Below, piece after piece: positions 6,801-15,155 of a stretch of 31,507 bases of DNA. Numbering within the stretch: position 1 is the first letter of the stretch; every line of letters starts with the position of its first letter. The notes under the pieces were generated by a model that saw nothing but the letters and a program-made list of their open reading frames with translations, did not search any database and had not been told where the DNA came from. The translations under genes were made by a program, and so were the position numbers. Origin of the DNA: an uncultured Bacilli bacterium (GTDB lineage: Bacteria > Bacillota_I > Bacilli_A > RF39 > UBA660); assembly GCA_934130265.1 (NCBI GenBank), contig CAKOYC010000002.1, forward strand, positions 1 through 31,507, in the 5' to 3' direction.

Positions 6801-8383
6801 AATCTTTCTTGATATTTAGATTCTAAATGATAAGATACTGTCTTTGCTTCTTCATCAGTATAAGCAAACATTCTAATTTTTCCTTGATCATCAAGAGAAT
6901 GAGCTAAATACTTAAACTGATTCCATATATCACTATTTTTTTCACTTACAAGAAAAACTAGTTTCAAATCAATACTACTATAGTAAGTCATTAATTGTAA
7001 AAGTATAGCCTCAATATAACTCTTTTTCTTAGTAGTATTTAGAATAATAGGAAAAATCGGATAATCTATTAAAGAAACTGTTATTGGAACCTCTGTCATA
7101 GATAGATCAGAATCCATTAGTTCACTAGCTTTATCTTTCAAATTATCATCATCTATAGAAAACTGTTTTTTAGGAGCATCTATAACAATATCAGCTTTTC
7201 TCCTACCAATACCAAGTCTTATAGTTAAAAAATCTTTATCACTTATTTCTCTATTCCACAGACTAGCATTTCTAGTTTCAAACAATCTTTGACATTCACT
7301 AGCATTTAAGTATAATTCTTTTAAAATATTTTTCTGATGATTAATAGTAGTATCTATTAGCTCTTTTTTTTCTTGTAAATACTGACTATATTTTTTTTGT
7401 CTTTTTGCTTCTCTTTTTTTATTCATACTTTTCTCATAATAATGAGTTAGTATTGGAAATAATAAACTACCTATCAATAAAGAAAAACCTATTACAAAAT
7501 TCATTGCTTCATCATTCCAAGTACTCTTACCTTGGACAATACTAACATAAGAAAAGATACAAGTAGCTAATGACGAGATTGAGAAAACAGCAGATGCTCC
7601 TATACTTAAAAATAGTGGTAATTGCATATCTCTTTCTTTAAGTGGTGGATTTTCAATTTGAATAACAACTTTTTCAATAACTGGTTTTAAATTTGGAGTA
7701 TGAAAAAAGTATTCATTTTCTTTATATAGACTACTCTTTTTTTCTTTAGCAGTAATTTTAGTGTACATACTATTATCTTCTTTAGGTAGGTCTGTTTCAG
7801 CAAGACCATTTATAGTAATTAAATCTTTAATAGTATTAATACGAACAGAATTATTTAACCAGATAATCTTTAATCCTAAAATAAATATTTCATCACCGAA
7901 TGTTAAATTACAACTGACTATTTTTCTCTTATTAACATAAATTGGTATATTAATACTTTTTACTAATAATTTCCACATACCATTTTCTTTAGTTATTATG
8001 ACATGTTCTTCATCTAATATTGGAAAAACTATATTATTAGTAGAAAGAGAACCTATTTTTAATTCATTTATGTTTGTTAATAGATAGTCTTTTTTTAAGT
8101 TAACCGATGATGGTACTGACACTAAAACAACATTTTGATCAGTATCTGTAAAGAAAAGCTTCACTATTTTATAGTTTGTTAATTGACATGAATCTACTGT
8201 TTTGCCATTATCAACAATTGTAATACTATCATTACTTTGAATATTCCAAATACCATTAACTGATTGAACACTAATACTTTTTTCTTCATTATCAAAATGA
8301 TAATTTATCAAATATGAATCTTCTACTTTTTGAGGTAATTTATAAGAATTGACTTTATAATCATCTAAAATAAATATCTTCAC
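3800..8383 (-). CDS. essC: Type VII secretion ATPase EssC
   Basis: The membrane ATPase that powers ESX/type VII export. Residues are numbered from the longest reading. Residues 1-200 are beta-rich and fit the paired FHA domains of EssC. Two membrane helices lie at about 257-285 and 298-320. FtsK/SpoIIIE domain 1 has Walker A GSTGSGKS (725-732), Walker B VLIDYKGGG and SDE at 846-848. Domain 2 has GTTGSGKE (1073-1080), an altered Walker A with Glu in place of Ser/Thr. Domain 3 (from about 1340) has no P-loop but keeps a TIVLMLDLL strand. Length is about 1530, normal for EssC. I favour GTG 8383, with GGTGA five bases upstream; TTG 8395 and GTG 8392 are alternatives with poor ribosome sites. It heads the locus and is divergent from xfp. 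Confidence 0.95.
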   Translation of the reverse strand: MKIFILDDYKVNSYKLPQKVEDSYLINYHFDNEEKSISVQSVNGIWNIQSNDSITIVDNGKTVDSCQLTNYKIVKLFFTDTDQNVVLVSVPSSVNLKKDYLLTNINELKIGSLSTNNIVFPILDEEHVIITKENGMWKLLVKSINIPIYVNKRKIVSCNLTFGDEIFILGLKIIWLNNSVRINTIKDLITINGLAETDLPKEDNSMYTKITAKEKKSSLYKENEYFFHTPNLKPVIEKVVIQIENPPLKERDMQLPLFLSIGASAVFSISSLATCIFSYVSIVQGKSTWNDEAMNFVIGFSLLIGSLLFPILTHYYEKSMNKKREAKRQKKYSQYLQEKKELIDTTINHQKNILKELYLNASECQRLFETRNASLWNREISDKDFLTIRLGIGRRKADIVIDAPKKQFSIDDDNLKDKASELMDSDLSMTEVPITVSLIDYPIFPIILNTTKKKSYIEAILLQLMTYYSSIDLKLVFLVSEKNSDIWNQFKYLAHSLDDQGKIRMFAYTDEEAKTVSYHLESKYQERFNFVKDTPSNSEIDKIENKKDLYQMFSSYYLIITDNIIKYRNLEIIEKLFKFNSNYGFSILIFENAIRNLPSKCNYFSNISDTEAGLFSKDVSSNSLSVFSPEFFLGNNLLPYINAVSNIPVDLSDGTSNLPQTLEFLEMYKVGKIEQLNITTKWQENDPTISLIAPVGVHPNGNLFELNLHEKEHGPHGLIAGSTGSGKSEFIITYILSMCINYSPLEVQFVLIDYKGGGLAGAFENREKKSRVPHIIGTITNLDTSEMNRTLVSIRSELKRRQRVFNEARDMLGESTIDIYKYQKYYREGQVKEPIAHLFIVSDEFAELKSQQPDFMDELVSTARIGRSLGVHLILATQKPSGVVDDQIWSNARFKVCLKVQSEADSQEMLRRPEAATLKEIGRFYLQVGYDEIFEIGQSAWSGAKYIPSDIVEKKIDDSINFISNNGTIIKSVNNTVKKDEQKDYGEQLTNIVKYLINIAQKENIQTNQLWLPSIPNEIYLGNIVNKYNFKPSSYNYQAVIGEYDDPENQLQGILTLDVADSGNILIYGTTGSGKENQLSTILYSLCIYHSPEEINIYIMDFGAEVLKVFSRMPQVGDYASSYDSEKIENLLQMLERELNKRRSILSNYGGSFTTYNSRNANKLPLIFVILNGYESFFESFNNLEDGFNRLFREGSKYGIIFAVTASATNALATRVSQNFMTIYALRFNDDFEFRYILNAPLNLVPKKVFGRGLTNFREKVVEYQTAYINLFDMINDTVKETAAKLASYYTIKAKQIPTIPSKVNAETMAKYIDNLTNLPIGVNFDDASISTFDFKENKITPIIGNDLLINTGFLTELYKELVSLPKTIVLMLDLLYTVSVPSEITSTTDATEFVTTIKQILNKEEQPEEDRVIIIAGISKLFNDSNINDSIKKDLSDILNNVDKFTTTSFIIIEEYQKYRNLMVEDWYQNRVSLSKGIWIGEGFENQIAFQVDSISNVNIQEYSTDAGYIVSNGKFEIIKTIEGDE

Positions 8384-8416
8384 TTTTTTCACCAACTTAT
8401 CTTTTTATCTATACTG

Positions 8417-8433
8417 AAAGTATACCATACTTT
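8417..8433. promoter_or_regulatory. Inverted repeat between essC and xfp (possible operator)
   Basis: A perfect 7-bp inverted repeat, AAAGTAT-acc-ATACTTT, lies 34 bp from the essC start. On the minus strand it includes TATACT, a candidate essC -10 box without a good -35 box. Such placement would suit a repressor of essC. It lies upstream of the xfp -35 box as well, so it could affect both genes. Confidence 0.4.
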
Positions 8434-8454
8434 AATTTCTTTTCCTATTATTTG

Positions 8455-8483
8455 TTGAAAAATAAGTATTTATATCTTATAAT
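8455..8483 (+). promoter_or_regulatory. Promoter of xfp
   Basis: TTGAAA (8455-8460), a 17-bp spacer and TATAAT (8478-8483) give a near-consensus promoter. The predicted start near 8490 leaves a short leader that carries the strong AAGGAGG ribosome site. Confidence 0.85.
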
Positions 8484-8507
8484 TTAATTAGAATAAGGAG
8501 GACTAGT

Positions 8508-10868
8508 ATGGTACTTACAGAAAAGGAAAAAGAAAGAATTAATAGATACTTTAATGCAGCTAATTATTTATCAGTAGGACAACTTTATTTAAAAGATAAT
8601 CCCCTATTAAAAAGACCACTCGAAAAAAAGGATTTAAAAAAGAAAGTAGTTGGTCACTGGGGTACTGTTCCTACCCAAAATTTTATTTATACCCATTTAA
8701 ATAGAGTTATAAAGAAATATGATCTTAATATGATTTATATCTCAGGTCCAGGACACGGTGGTAATGCTATCGTTTCTAATGTTTACTTAGAAGGAACATA
8801 TCACGAAGTATATCCAAATATATCAGAGAATGAAGAAGGATTAAAAAAATTATTTAAACAGTTTAGTTTCCCAGGAGGAATTTCATCACATGTAGCTCCA
8901 GAAACACCAGGTTCTATAAATGAAGGTGGTGAGTTAGGCTATAGTCTTGCTCATGCCTATGGTGCTGTTCTTGATAATCCTAATTTAATAGCAGCAGTAG
9001 TAGTAGGAGATGGCGAAGCTGAAACTGGTCCTCTTGCTACTTCATGGCACTGTAATAAACTAATTAATAAAGATACTGATGGGGTCGTTTTACCTATTCT
9101 AAATCTAAATGGTTATAAAATAGCAAATCCAACTATTCTTGATAGAATACCTAAAAAGGAATTACTTAATCTTTTTGATGGATATGGTTATGATCCAATT
9201 TATCTAGAAGGAAAAGACCCTATGACTCTTCATGAGAAAATGGCAGAAGCACTAGATGAAGTAGTTAAGAAGATAAAACAAATTAAGAGTGATAAATCAA
9301 CTGCTATTCCCAAATGGCCAATGATTATTTTGAAAACTCCAAAAGGCTGGACTGGTCCAAAAATGTTCCAAGGAGCTCAAATCGAAGGAACTTTTAGGGC
9401 ACACCAAGTACCAGTACCAATAAACCAAGATCATATGGAACACGTTGATATACTAGAAAACTGGTTAAAAAGTTATCATCCTGAACAAATCTTTAATGAC
9501 GATGGTTCTATAAAAGAAGAGTTAAGAGAGCTAGCACCAAAAGGTAACAGAAGAATGGGAGCTAATCCTTATGCTAACGGTGGTCTTTTATTAAAAGAAC
9601 TTTGCCTACCTGATTTTCGTAATTATAAAGTTGAAGTTAAAAACCATGGCGATATTAAAGTCCAAGATACAAAGATTTTAGGTAATTATTTAGAAGAAGT
9701 TATTAAACAAAATAAAAATTTCCGAATATTTGGACCAGATGAAGCTTTGTCTAATAGATTAAATGCTGTCTTTGATGCTACTAATCGTCAGTTCAATGGA
9801 AAAATATTAGATAGTGATGAATACTTAAGTAAACAAGGACAAGTTATAGACTCTTTTCTTTCTGAACATGTTTGTGAGGGAATGCTTGAAGGATATATTT
9901 TAACTGGAAGACATGGTATATTTGATACTTATGAAGCTTTCGTAAGAATTGTAGATTCTATGACCAGTCAACATGCTAAATGGTTAAAAGTTTGTAAACA
10001 ACTTGATTGGCGAAGAAATATTTCTTCTCTTAATTATTTACTAACATCTCATATTTGGCAACAAGACCATAATGGTTATACCCATCAAGATCCAGGATTT
10101 TTAAATCATATTGTTACAAAAAAAGCTGATATAGCAAGAATATATCTTCCACCTGATGCTAACTGTCTACTTTCTACTTGCAATCATTGTATCAAGAGTA
10201 AGAATTATATAAATGTAATTGTTGCATCTAAACATCCTAGTATGCAGTGGTTAAGTATGGATGAAGCTATTAATCATTGTAGCAAAGGTATTGGTATATT
10301 TAACTGGGCTAGTAATGACTTAGGATATGAACCTGATATAGTAATGGCTTGTTGTGGAGACACACCCACACTAGAAACACTAGCAGCAATTTCTATTCTT
10401 CATAAATTTTTCCCAGAAATAAAAATTCGTTGTGTAAATGTTGTTGATTTAATGAAGTTACAATCAAACTTAGAACATCCCCATGGATTAACTGATCAAG
10501 ATTATGATATGTTATTCACTAAAAACAAACCTATCATTTTTGCTTTCCATGGATACCCTTCTTTAATTCATCAATTAACTTATAAACGTGAAAATGATAA
10601 TATACATGTCCATGGTTATATTGAAGAAGGTACTATTACTACTCCATTTGATATGAGAGTTCAAAACAAAATCGATAGATATCATCTAGTAATGGATGCT
10701 TTAAAATATTTGCCTAAACTAGGAAATAGAGCTACTCCTCTTTATGAATGGTGCAAAGATAAACTTGTTAAGCATAACAATTATATAAGAGAATATGGTG
10801 AAGACATGGAAGAGGTACAAAACTTCGTATGGCATGATATTGATAAAGATATTGAAGTATTGTGGTAA
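8508..10868 (+). CDS. xfp: Xylulose-5-phosphate/fructose-6-phosphate phosphoketolase
   Basis: A thiamine-diphosphate enzyme that splits xylulose-5-P (and often fructose-6-P) with phosphate to acetyl-phosphate plus glyceraldehyde-3-P (or erythrose-4-P), the key step of the phosphoketolase route. At 786 residues it is full length (family about 790). Visible signatures are GPGHGG (80-85), the TPP motif GDGEAETGPLATSWH (167-181), LNLNGYKI just after it, and TGRHGIFDTYEAF in the pyrimidine-binding domain. AAGGAGG lies 6 nt before the ATG. It is a monocistronic gene with its own promoter and terminator, divergent from essC and convergent with the kinase gene. Substrate preference between the two sugar phosphates cannot be read from sequence. 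Confidence 0.97.
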   Translation: MVLTEKEKERINRYFNAANYLSVGQLYLKDNPLLKRPLEKKDLKKKVVGHWGTVPTQNFIYTHLNRVIKKYDLNMIYISGPGHGGNAIVSNVYLEGTYHEVYPNISENEEGLKKLFKQFSFPGGISSHVAPETPGSINEGGELGYSLAHAYGAVLDNPNLIAAVVVGDGEAETGPLATSWHCNKLINKDTDGVVLPILNLNGYKIANPTILDRIPKKELLNLFDGYGYDPIYLEGKDPMTLHEKMAEALDEVVKKIKQIKSDKSTAIPKWPMIILKTPKGWTGPKMFQGAQIEGTFRAHQVPVPINQDHMEHVDILENWLKSYHPEQIFNDDGSIKEELRELAPKGNRRMGANPYANGGLLLKELCLPDFRNYKVEVKNHGDIKVQDTKILGNYLEEVIKQNKNFRIFGPDEALSNRLNAVFDATNRQFNGKILDSDEYLSKQGQVIDSFLSEHVCEGMLEGYILTGRHGIFDTYEAFVRIVDSMTSQHAKWLKVCKQLDWRRNISSLNYLLTSHIWQQDHNGYTHQDPGFLNHIVTKKADIARIYLPPDANCLLSTCNHCIKSKNYINVIVASKHPSMQWLSMDEAINHCSKGIGIFNWASNDLGYEPDIVMACCGDTPTLETLAAISILHKFFPEIKIRCVNVVDLMKLQSNLEHPHGLTDQDYDMLFTKNKPIIFAFHGYPSLIHQLTYKRENDNIHVHGYIEEGTITTPFDMRVQNKIDRYHLVMDALKYLPKLGNRATPLYEWCKDKLVKHNNYIREYGEDMEEVQNFVWHDIDKDIEVLW

Positions 10869-10885
10869 TAATTTATATACAAAAC

Positions 10886-10927
10886 AAAATCAAGGTTTAG
10901 ACTTAACTATTCCTTGATTTTTATTTT
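10886..10927. terminator. Bidirectional terminator between xfp and the kinase gene
   Basis: A 10-bp perfect stem, AAAATCAAGG / CCTTGATTTT, with a 16-nt loop. On the plus strand it runs into TTATTTT, and on the minus strand into TTTTGTTTTG. It serves both convergent genes; the kinase stop codon overlaps its outer edge. Confidence 0.85.
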
Positions 10928-12581
10928 AGTCATGAAAACAACTACCACCAATAAATTCTCTTAAAATAGAATCATCTGGTATCGCTTCACTTGGTATTGG
11001 TAATATTAATCTAAAGAGATTCAATAATCTTTTCGCTTCATCATAATAAATAGAGTCTTCATCTACTGAATAAAGTAATGGCTCTACGTAAGTTTTTAAT
11101 ACACCAAGTTCATAGATTAAAGCTGTATTGATAGTAGAATCTGCTTCATCTTGATATGGAAAGATGTATTTTTCTTCCCCACCTCTAACATTAGGCCAAA
11201 TAGCTATCGTGTCAACAACATCATATCCTCTAGTTCTACTATCCCTAATAATTCTTCTTAAAAGGCGATTATCTGTTGTTGAAAAACGATTATGAGAATC
11301 TATATTAAGTTCTGTTAAAGCTGATAAATATATTTTATATTTATTTTTTGCTGGTATTTTATCTAAAACTTTAGGATTAAGTGCATGAATGCCTTCTATT
11401 AATAAAATATCATTTTTCTCTAGTTTCATTTCTCTCACAAATTCTTTACTGCCTTCAATAAAACTATAAATGGGTGTTTTTACTATTTCACCCTGTAGCA
11501 AGGAAGAAACCTGCTCAGTAAGCAATTTATGATCAACTGCTTCAAAGCATTCGTAGTCTTTTTCTCCTTTTTCATTAAGTGGTGTTTCATCACGCTCTAC
11601 AAAATAATCATCCATACTTATCATCTTAGGATTTAAACCAAAACTTCTTAAGAACATACATAACTTCCTTGTAGTTGTTGTTTTGCCACTAGAAGAAGGT
11701 CCTGCTAAAAGAACAATTTTCTTATCTTTTTTATTTGCTACTATTGTTTTTGCCACTTCTAATAGTCTATTACTTTGTAGAGTTTCATCTATTCTTATTA
11801 AATCTTCCACTTGTCCTTTTGAAACAATACTATTTAATTCAGAAAGATTAGAAACATGCATAAGCTTAGCCCAATCATGACACTCTTTAAATACTTTAAA
11901 CATATTAGGATGATGTTTATATTCTGTTATAGTATTCTTAGAATAAACTGTTGGGAATTGTAAAATAAAGCCATTATCATTTAAATAAGTTAACTTGAAG
12001 TCTCTTAATAGTCCCGTTGATGTTGGCATATAATGATAAAAATAATTATAATAACTGCCTAATCTATACAAGGTAATATAAGTATTAGTATTATACTTCA
12101 TAATATTAGCTTTAGCATTATCTTTAATAGCTTCAAAATACTTAATTGCACTTATTCTTTCAACACTAACTTTAGTTATATCAAGATTTTGTTCTACTAA
12201 ATATAACATCTTTTTAGCTATAGACTTAACTAAAGTATCACTAATTGGAAAAGTTGTTTCTATATAAATACCTTTATCTAGTGAATGTTGAACAATTATA
12301 TTGGCTTTTTCCCCATAAAGTTCTTTAACTGCTACCAATAGAAGAAAAGTAAGTCCTGCAATATGTGTTCTATTTCCTACTCTTGAATTTAAATCAAAAA
12401 ATTCTATCTCACAAGCATCATGAATGCTATAACTAAGTTCTCTATATGTATTATTAACTCTAGCAATAATAATAGGAAAACGATACTTATTACTATAATT
12501 TTTACTAAGTTGTAATAAAGTTGTTCCAATAGGAACCTTCTCTTCTTTTCCATTAACTTTAACTTTTATTTCTTCTATCAT
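10926..12581 (-). CDS. TGS-domain uridine kinase-like protein
   Basis: A 551-residue protein in three parts. Residues 1-63 are a TGS domain (IKVKVNGKEEKVPIGTTLLQL). Residues 65-260 resemble the second additional domain of threonyl-tRNA synthetase. From 280 on it is a P-loop uridine kinase/phosphoribulokinase domain with Walker A GPSSSGKTT (294-302), DDYF and LLIEGIHALNP. This architecture is a known Firmicute and thermophile family annotated as nucleoside kinase; activity on uridine is likely but not shown by sequence. The ribosome site GAGGGTGA is 5 nt before ATG 12581, and the gene has its own consensus promoter. It stands alone, so context does not refine its role. Confidence 0.88.
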   Translation of the reverse strand: MIEEIKVKVNGKEEKVPIGTTLLQLSKNYSNKYRFPIIIARVNNTYRELSYSIHDACEIEFFDLNSRVGNRTHIAGLTFLLLVAVKELYGEKANIIVQHSLDKGIYIETTFPISDTLVKSIAKKMLYLVEQNLDITKVSVERISAIKYFEAIKDNAKANIMKYNTNTYITLYRLGSYYNYFYHYMPTSTGLLRDFKLTYLNDNGFILQFPTVYSKNTITEYKHHPNMFKVFKECHDWAKLMHVSNLSELNSIVSKGQVEDLIRIDETLQSNRLLEVAKTIVANKKDKKIVLLAGPSSSGKTTTTRKLCMFLRSFGLNPKMISMDDYFVERDETPLNEKGEKDYECFEAVDHKLLTEQVSSLLQGEIVKTPIYSFIEGSKEFVREMKLEKNDILLIEGIHALNPKVLDKIPAKNKYKIYLSALTELNIDSHNRFSTTDNRLLRRIIRDSRTRGYDVVDTIAIWPNVRGGEEKYIFPYQDEADSTINTALIYELGVLKTYVEPLLYSVDEDSIYYDEAKRLLNLFRLILPIPSEAIPDDSILREFIGGSCFHD

Positions 12582-12606
12582 AAGTTCACCCTCTTATTCT
12601 TTCTTA

Positions 12607-12635
12607 ATTATAACATTTATATTCAAAGATGTAAA
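12607..12635 (-). promoter_or_regulatory. Promoter of the uridine kinase-like gene
   Basis: TTTACA (12635-12630), a 17-bp spacer and TATAAT (12612-12607) on the minus strand. Near-consensus; the start would be near 12600. Confidence 0.8.
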
Positions 12636-12720
12636 TTATATGCAAAATATGATGAACTATTTTAAGTATATTTAACTATTTATATGGATATAGTAATTTT
12701 AGAAAGATAAAGGTGATAAA

Positions 12721-13302
12721 ATGAGCTTAATTCCTATGATAGTTGATAAAGAAATTGGTGGAGAAAGAAGCTACGATATATTTTCAAGACTATTAAAGAA
12801 TAGAATTATTCTTTTATCTGGTGAAATAGATGATATATTAGCAAATACTGTAGTAGCAGAACTTTTATATCTTGATTCACTAAGTCATGAAGATATTTCT
12901 ATTTACATTAATTCTCCTGGTGGTAATGTTACATCTGGTTTTGCTATTTATGATACAATGAATTTTATTAAAAGTGATGTTTCTACTATTTGTCTTGGAA
13001 TGGCAGCAAGTATGGCCGCTTTCTTATTATCTAGTGGAAAAGAAGGAAAAAGATATGCCTTACCTAATAGTGAGGTTATGATTCATCAACCCCTTGGTGG
13101 AGCTAGTGGACAAGCCACAGAAATAAAAATTGCTGCTGAACATATCTTAAAGACAAAGAAAAAGCTTAATGAAATTCTTGCTAAAAACACAGGAAAATCT
13201 ATTAAGCAAATAGAAAATGATACTGATAGAGATAATTATTTAACCGCCAATGATGCTAAAGACTATGGTCTTGTTGATAAAATATTAACTACTGTTCCAT
13301 AA
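12721..13302 (+). CDS. clpP: ATP-dependent Clp protease proteolytic subunit
   Basis: A 193-residue serine protease that forms the two-ring chamber used by ClpX or ClpC. The catalytic triad is complete: Ser97 in GMAASMAA, His122 in MIHQPLGG and Asp171 in DTDRDNY. YINSPGGNVTSG, the oxyanion and handle region, is also present. AAAGGTGA lies 4 nt before the ATG. No CtsR-type GGTCAAA repeats are seen upstream and the promoter is not obvious; TATAGT near 12690 is a weak -10 candidate. The 3' end overlaps the convergent whiA gene by 14 nt with no terminator between them. Confidence 0.97.
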   Translation: MSLIPMIVDKEIGGERSYDIFSRLLKNRIILLSGEIDDILANTVVAELLYLDSLSHEDISIYINSPGGNVTSGFAIYDTMNFIKSDVSTICLGMAASMAAFLLSSGKEGKRYALPNSEVMIHQPLGGASGQATEIKIAAEHILKTKKKLNEILAKNTGKSIKQIENDTDRDNYLTANDAKDYGLVDKILTTVP

Positions 13303-14200
13303 ATTTAGAAGCTAGTTCCTTAATTTTTCTAAATCGATGATTTAATCCAGATTTAGAAATAGAGCGACCAGTTTCTTTTTCTATAATTTCACTCAACTCT
13401 TTTAGGGAAGCTTCTTTATATTTTTCACGATAATAAAGAGCTTCTTTTGTTTTATCATCTAATAAATCTAAGGCATTATTTTCTTTAAGTATTTCTATTT
13501 GATTAAGTTGTTCTAAAGCACTAGCAATTATTCTATCAGTATTAGCTTGTTCACAATTATTAAGCCTATTAGTTTGATTTTTCTTATCACGATAAATTCT
13601 AACATTTTCATAATATAAAACAGCATTCATTGCATCAACAATCTTTAAAAAATCACTTATTTTTTCCGCTTCTTTTAGATAAAGCATATAGCTACGATCT
13701 CTATTAAGCATCTTAATATTTAAATTATAAGAATTTAATACTTTCTGCACAAAAACTGCCTCTTCTGGATAGTCAATTAATATTTCCATATGATATCTTG
13801 AAGTTTTCGGATCATTAACACTACCACCATTTAAAAATACTCCTTTTAGATAAGCCTTAGTTTCTAACTTTCCATCGAAAAAATAATCAGGTGGTACTTC
13901 TTTTTGATAAGCTACTAAATCAAGTAGAAAAGAACTACCTTCTACTATTTCTAAAACATGTAAATCATTTTTAGTAAAATTGTTACTATCCTTAGTATAT
14001 TCTTCATACTTGATTCCTTTAAACATATCTAATATATTTTTAAAATAGTTAATTATATCACCATTCTCATTAATAAGTTGTAATTTATCTTCATACCAGG
14101 TAGCATTATTTCTAACAAAACCTGCTAATATAGAATATTTTTCTGTTTCTGATAAGTCTTTAGAGACTATCTCTTCTTTTATCTTAGTTGTAAAAGACAT
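13289..14200 (-). CDS. whiA: WhiA, DNA-binding cell division/chromosome segregation regulator
   Basis: A 303-residue WhiA homologue. In Gram-positives WhiA influences cell division and chromosome segregation, and it is a sporulation regulator in Streptomyces. The central part has the degenerate LAGLIDADG fold (AYLKGVFLNGGSVNDPKTS). The C-terminal helix-turn-helix reads LKELSEIIEKETGRSISKSG and continues with LNHRFRKI. It is the last gene of the uvrA operon, 4 nt after yvcK, the usual whiA partner. Shine-Dalgarno GAGGTGA precedes the ATG. No catalytic endonuclease residues are expected in this family. Confidence 0.95.
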   Translation of the reverse strand: MSFTTKIKEEIVSKDLSETEKYSILAGFVRNNATWYEDKLQLINENGDIINYFKNILDMFKGIKYEEYTKDSNNFTKNDLHVLEIVEGSSFLLDLVAYQKEVPPDYFFDGKLETKAYLKGVFLNGGSVNDPKTSRYHMEILIDYPEEAVFVQKVLNSYNLNIKMLNRDRSYMLYLKEAEKISDFLKIVDAMNAVLYYENVRIYRDKKNQTNRLNNCEQANTDRIIASALEQLNQIEILKENNALDLLDDKTKEALYYREKYKEASLKELSEIIEKETGRSISKSGLNHRFRKIKELASKFMEQ

Positions 14201-14204
14201 AGCA

Positions 14205-15155
14205 TCACCTCATTAAGTAAGAAAATATTAGTGAACTTAATTTTTGACTATGATGCTTTAAAGTATTATCAGCTATAGTTAACAAGTCTGCTTCAATAAA
14301 TTCTACATCTAATGATTTTAAAACAGCATAATCAATTTTAACTGGGTCTTTTCTTTCTTCACTTGCATATTTCTCTGCCATTTCTTGAGATATAGGAGAA
14401 TTTGAAGCAATAACTACATCCAACTTATGAGAACCTAAGTATTGATTTATTAAATTAACATGGTCACTAACAGTAAAATTATCAGTCTCACCTGGTTGCG
14501 TTACTATATTACAAACATACATAATAGGTGCTTTTGTCTTATCAAGAGCTTTTATTACTTTTTTAGCTAATAGGTTAGGAAATAATGAAGTATATAAACT
14601 ACCCATGCTTAAAAGAATAAGATCCGCTTCATTAATAGCTTCAATCACTTCATTTAGAATATGAGGTTCCTCTTTATAAAATAGTTTTTTTATTTTCTTA
14701 GGAGACTTAGTAATCATTTCTTCTCCTTCAATTATATCTCCATCTATCGCTTCACCCATTAAAGTTATATTTTCATCTTCTGTTAAAGGAAGAATTTTGC
14801 TCTTAACATCTAATAAGATGGATAACTCTTCAATAGCAGATTTTAAACTACCAGTAATATCTAGTAATGAAGTTAGTATTAAATTACCAAGAGCATGACC
14901 ATCTAAATCACTAGTAGTATGAAAACGATACGCTAACATCTCTTTTATGTTTTCATCACTTTCTGATAAACTAGTAATTACTTTTCTAATGTCACCAACA
15001 GCTGGAATATGGAACTCTTCACGAAGTTTTCCTGTACTTTGCCCATTATCTGCTACGGAAATAACAGCCGTAATATCAAGAGGAAAGTCTTTTAGTCCTG
15101 CTAAAAGATAAGATATTCCTTTTCCACCACCAAGCACTACAACTTTTTTATTCAT
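14205..15155 (-). CDS. yvcK: YvcK/CofD-family (gluconeogenesis factor) protein
   Basis: A 316-residue YvcK-type protein. The family binds UDP-sugars and is needed for envelope integrity on gluconeogenic carbon sources in Bacillus; it is related to CofD transferases. Visible motifs are VVVLGGGKGISYLLAGL at the N-terminus, SVADNGQSTGKLR, AVGDIRKV and HALGNLIL. It overlaps trxB by 8 nt and is followed by whiA, the conserved pairing. The rapZ (yvcJ) gene that normally precedes yvcK is missing here. Confidence 0.94.
   Translation of the reverse strand: MNKKVVVLGGGKGISYLLAGLKDFPLDITAVISVADNGQSTGKLREEFHIPAVGDIRKVITSLSESDENIKEMLAYRFHTTSDLDGHALGNLILTSLLDITGSLKSAIEELSILLDVKSKILPLTEDENITLMGEAIDGDIIEGEEMITKSPKKIKKLFYKEEPHILNEVIEAINEADLILLSMGSLYTSLFPNLLAKKVIKALDKTKAPIMYVCNIVTQPGETDNFTVSDHVNLINQYLGSHKLDVVIASNSPISQEMAEKYASEERKDPVKIDYAVLKSLDVEFIEADLLTIADNTLKHHSQKLSSLIFSYLMR

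Noticed and set aside
11683..11880. Plus-strand frame inside the uridine kinase-like gene
   Set aside because: Antisense to the Walker A region of a clear gene.
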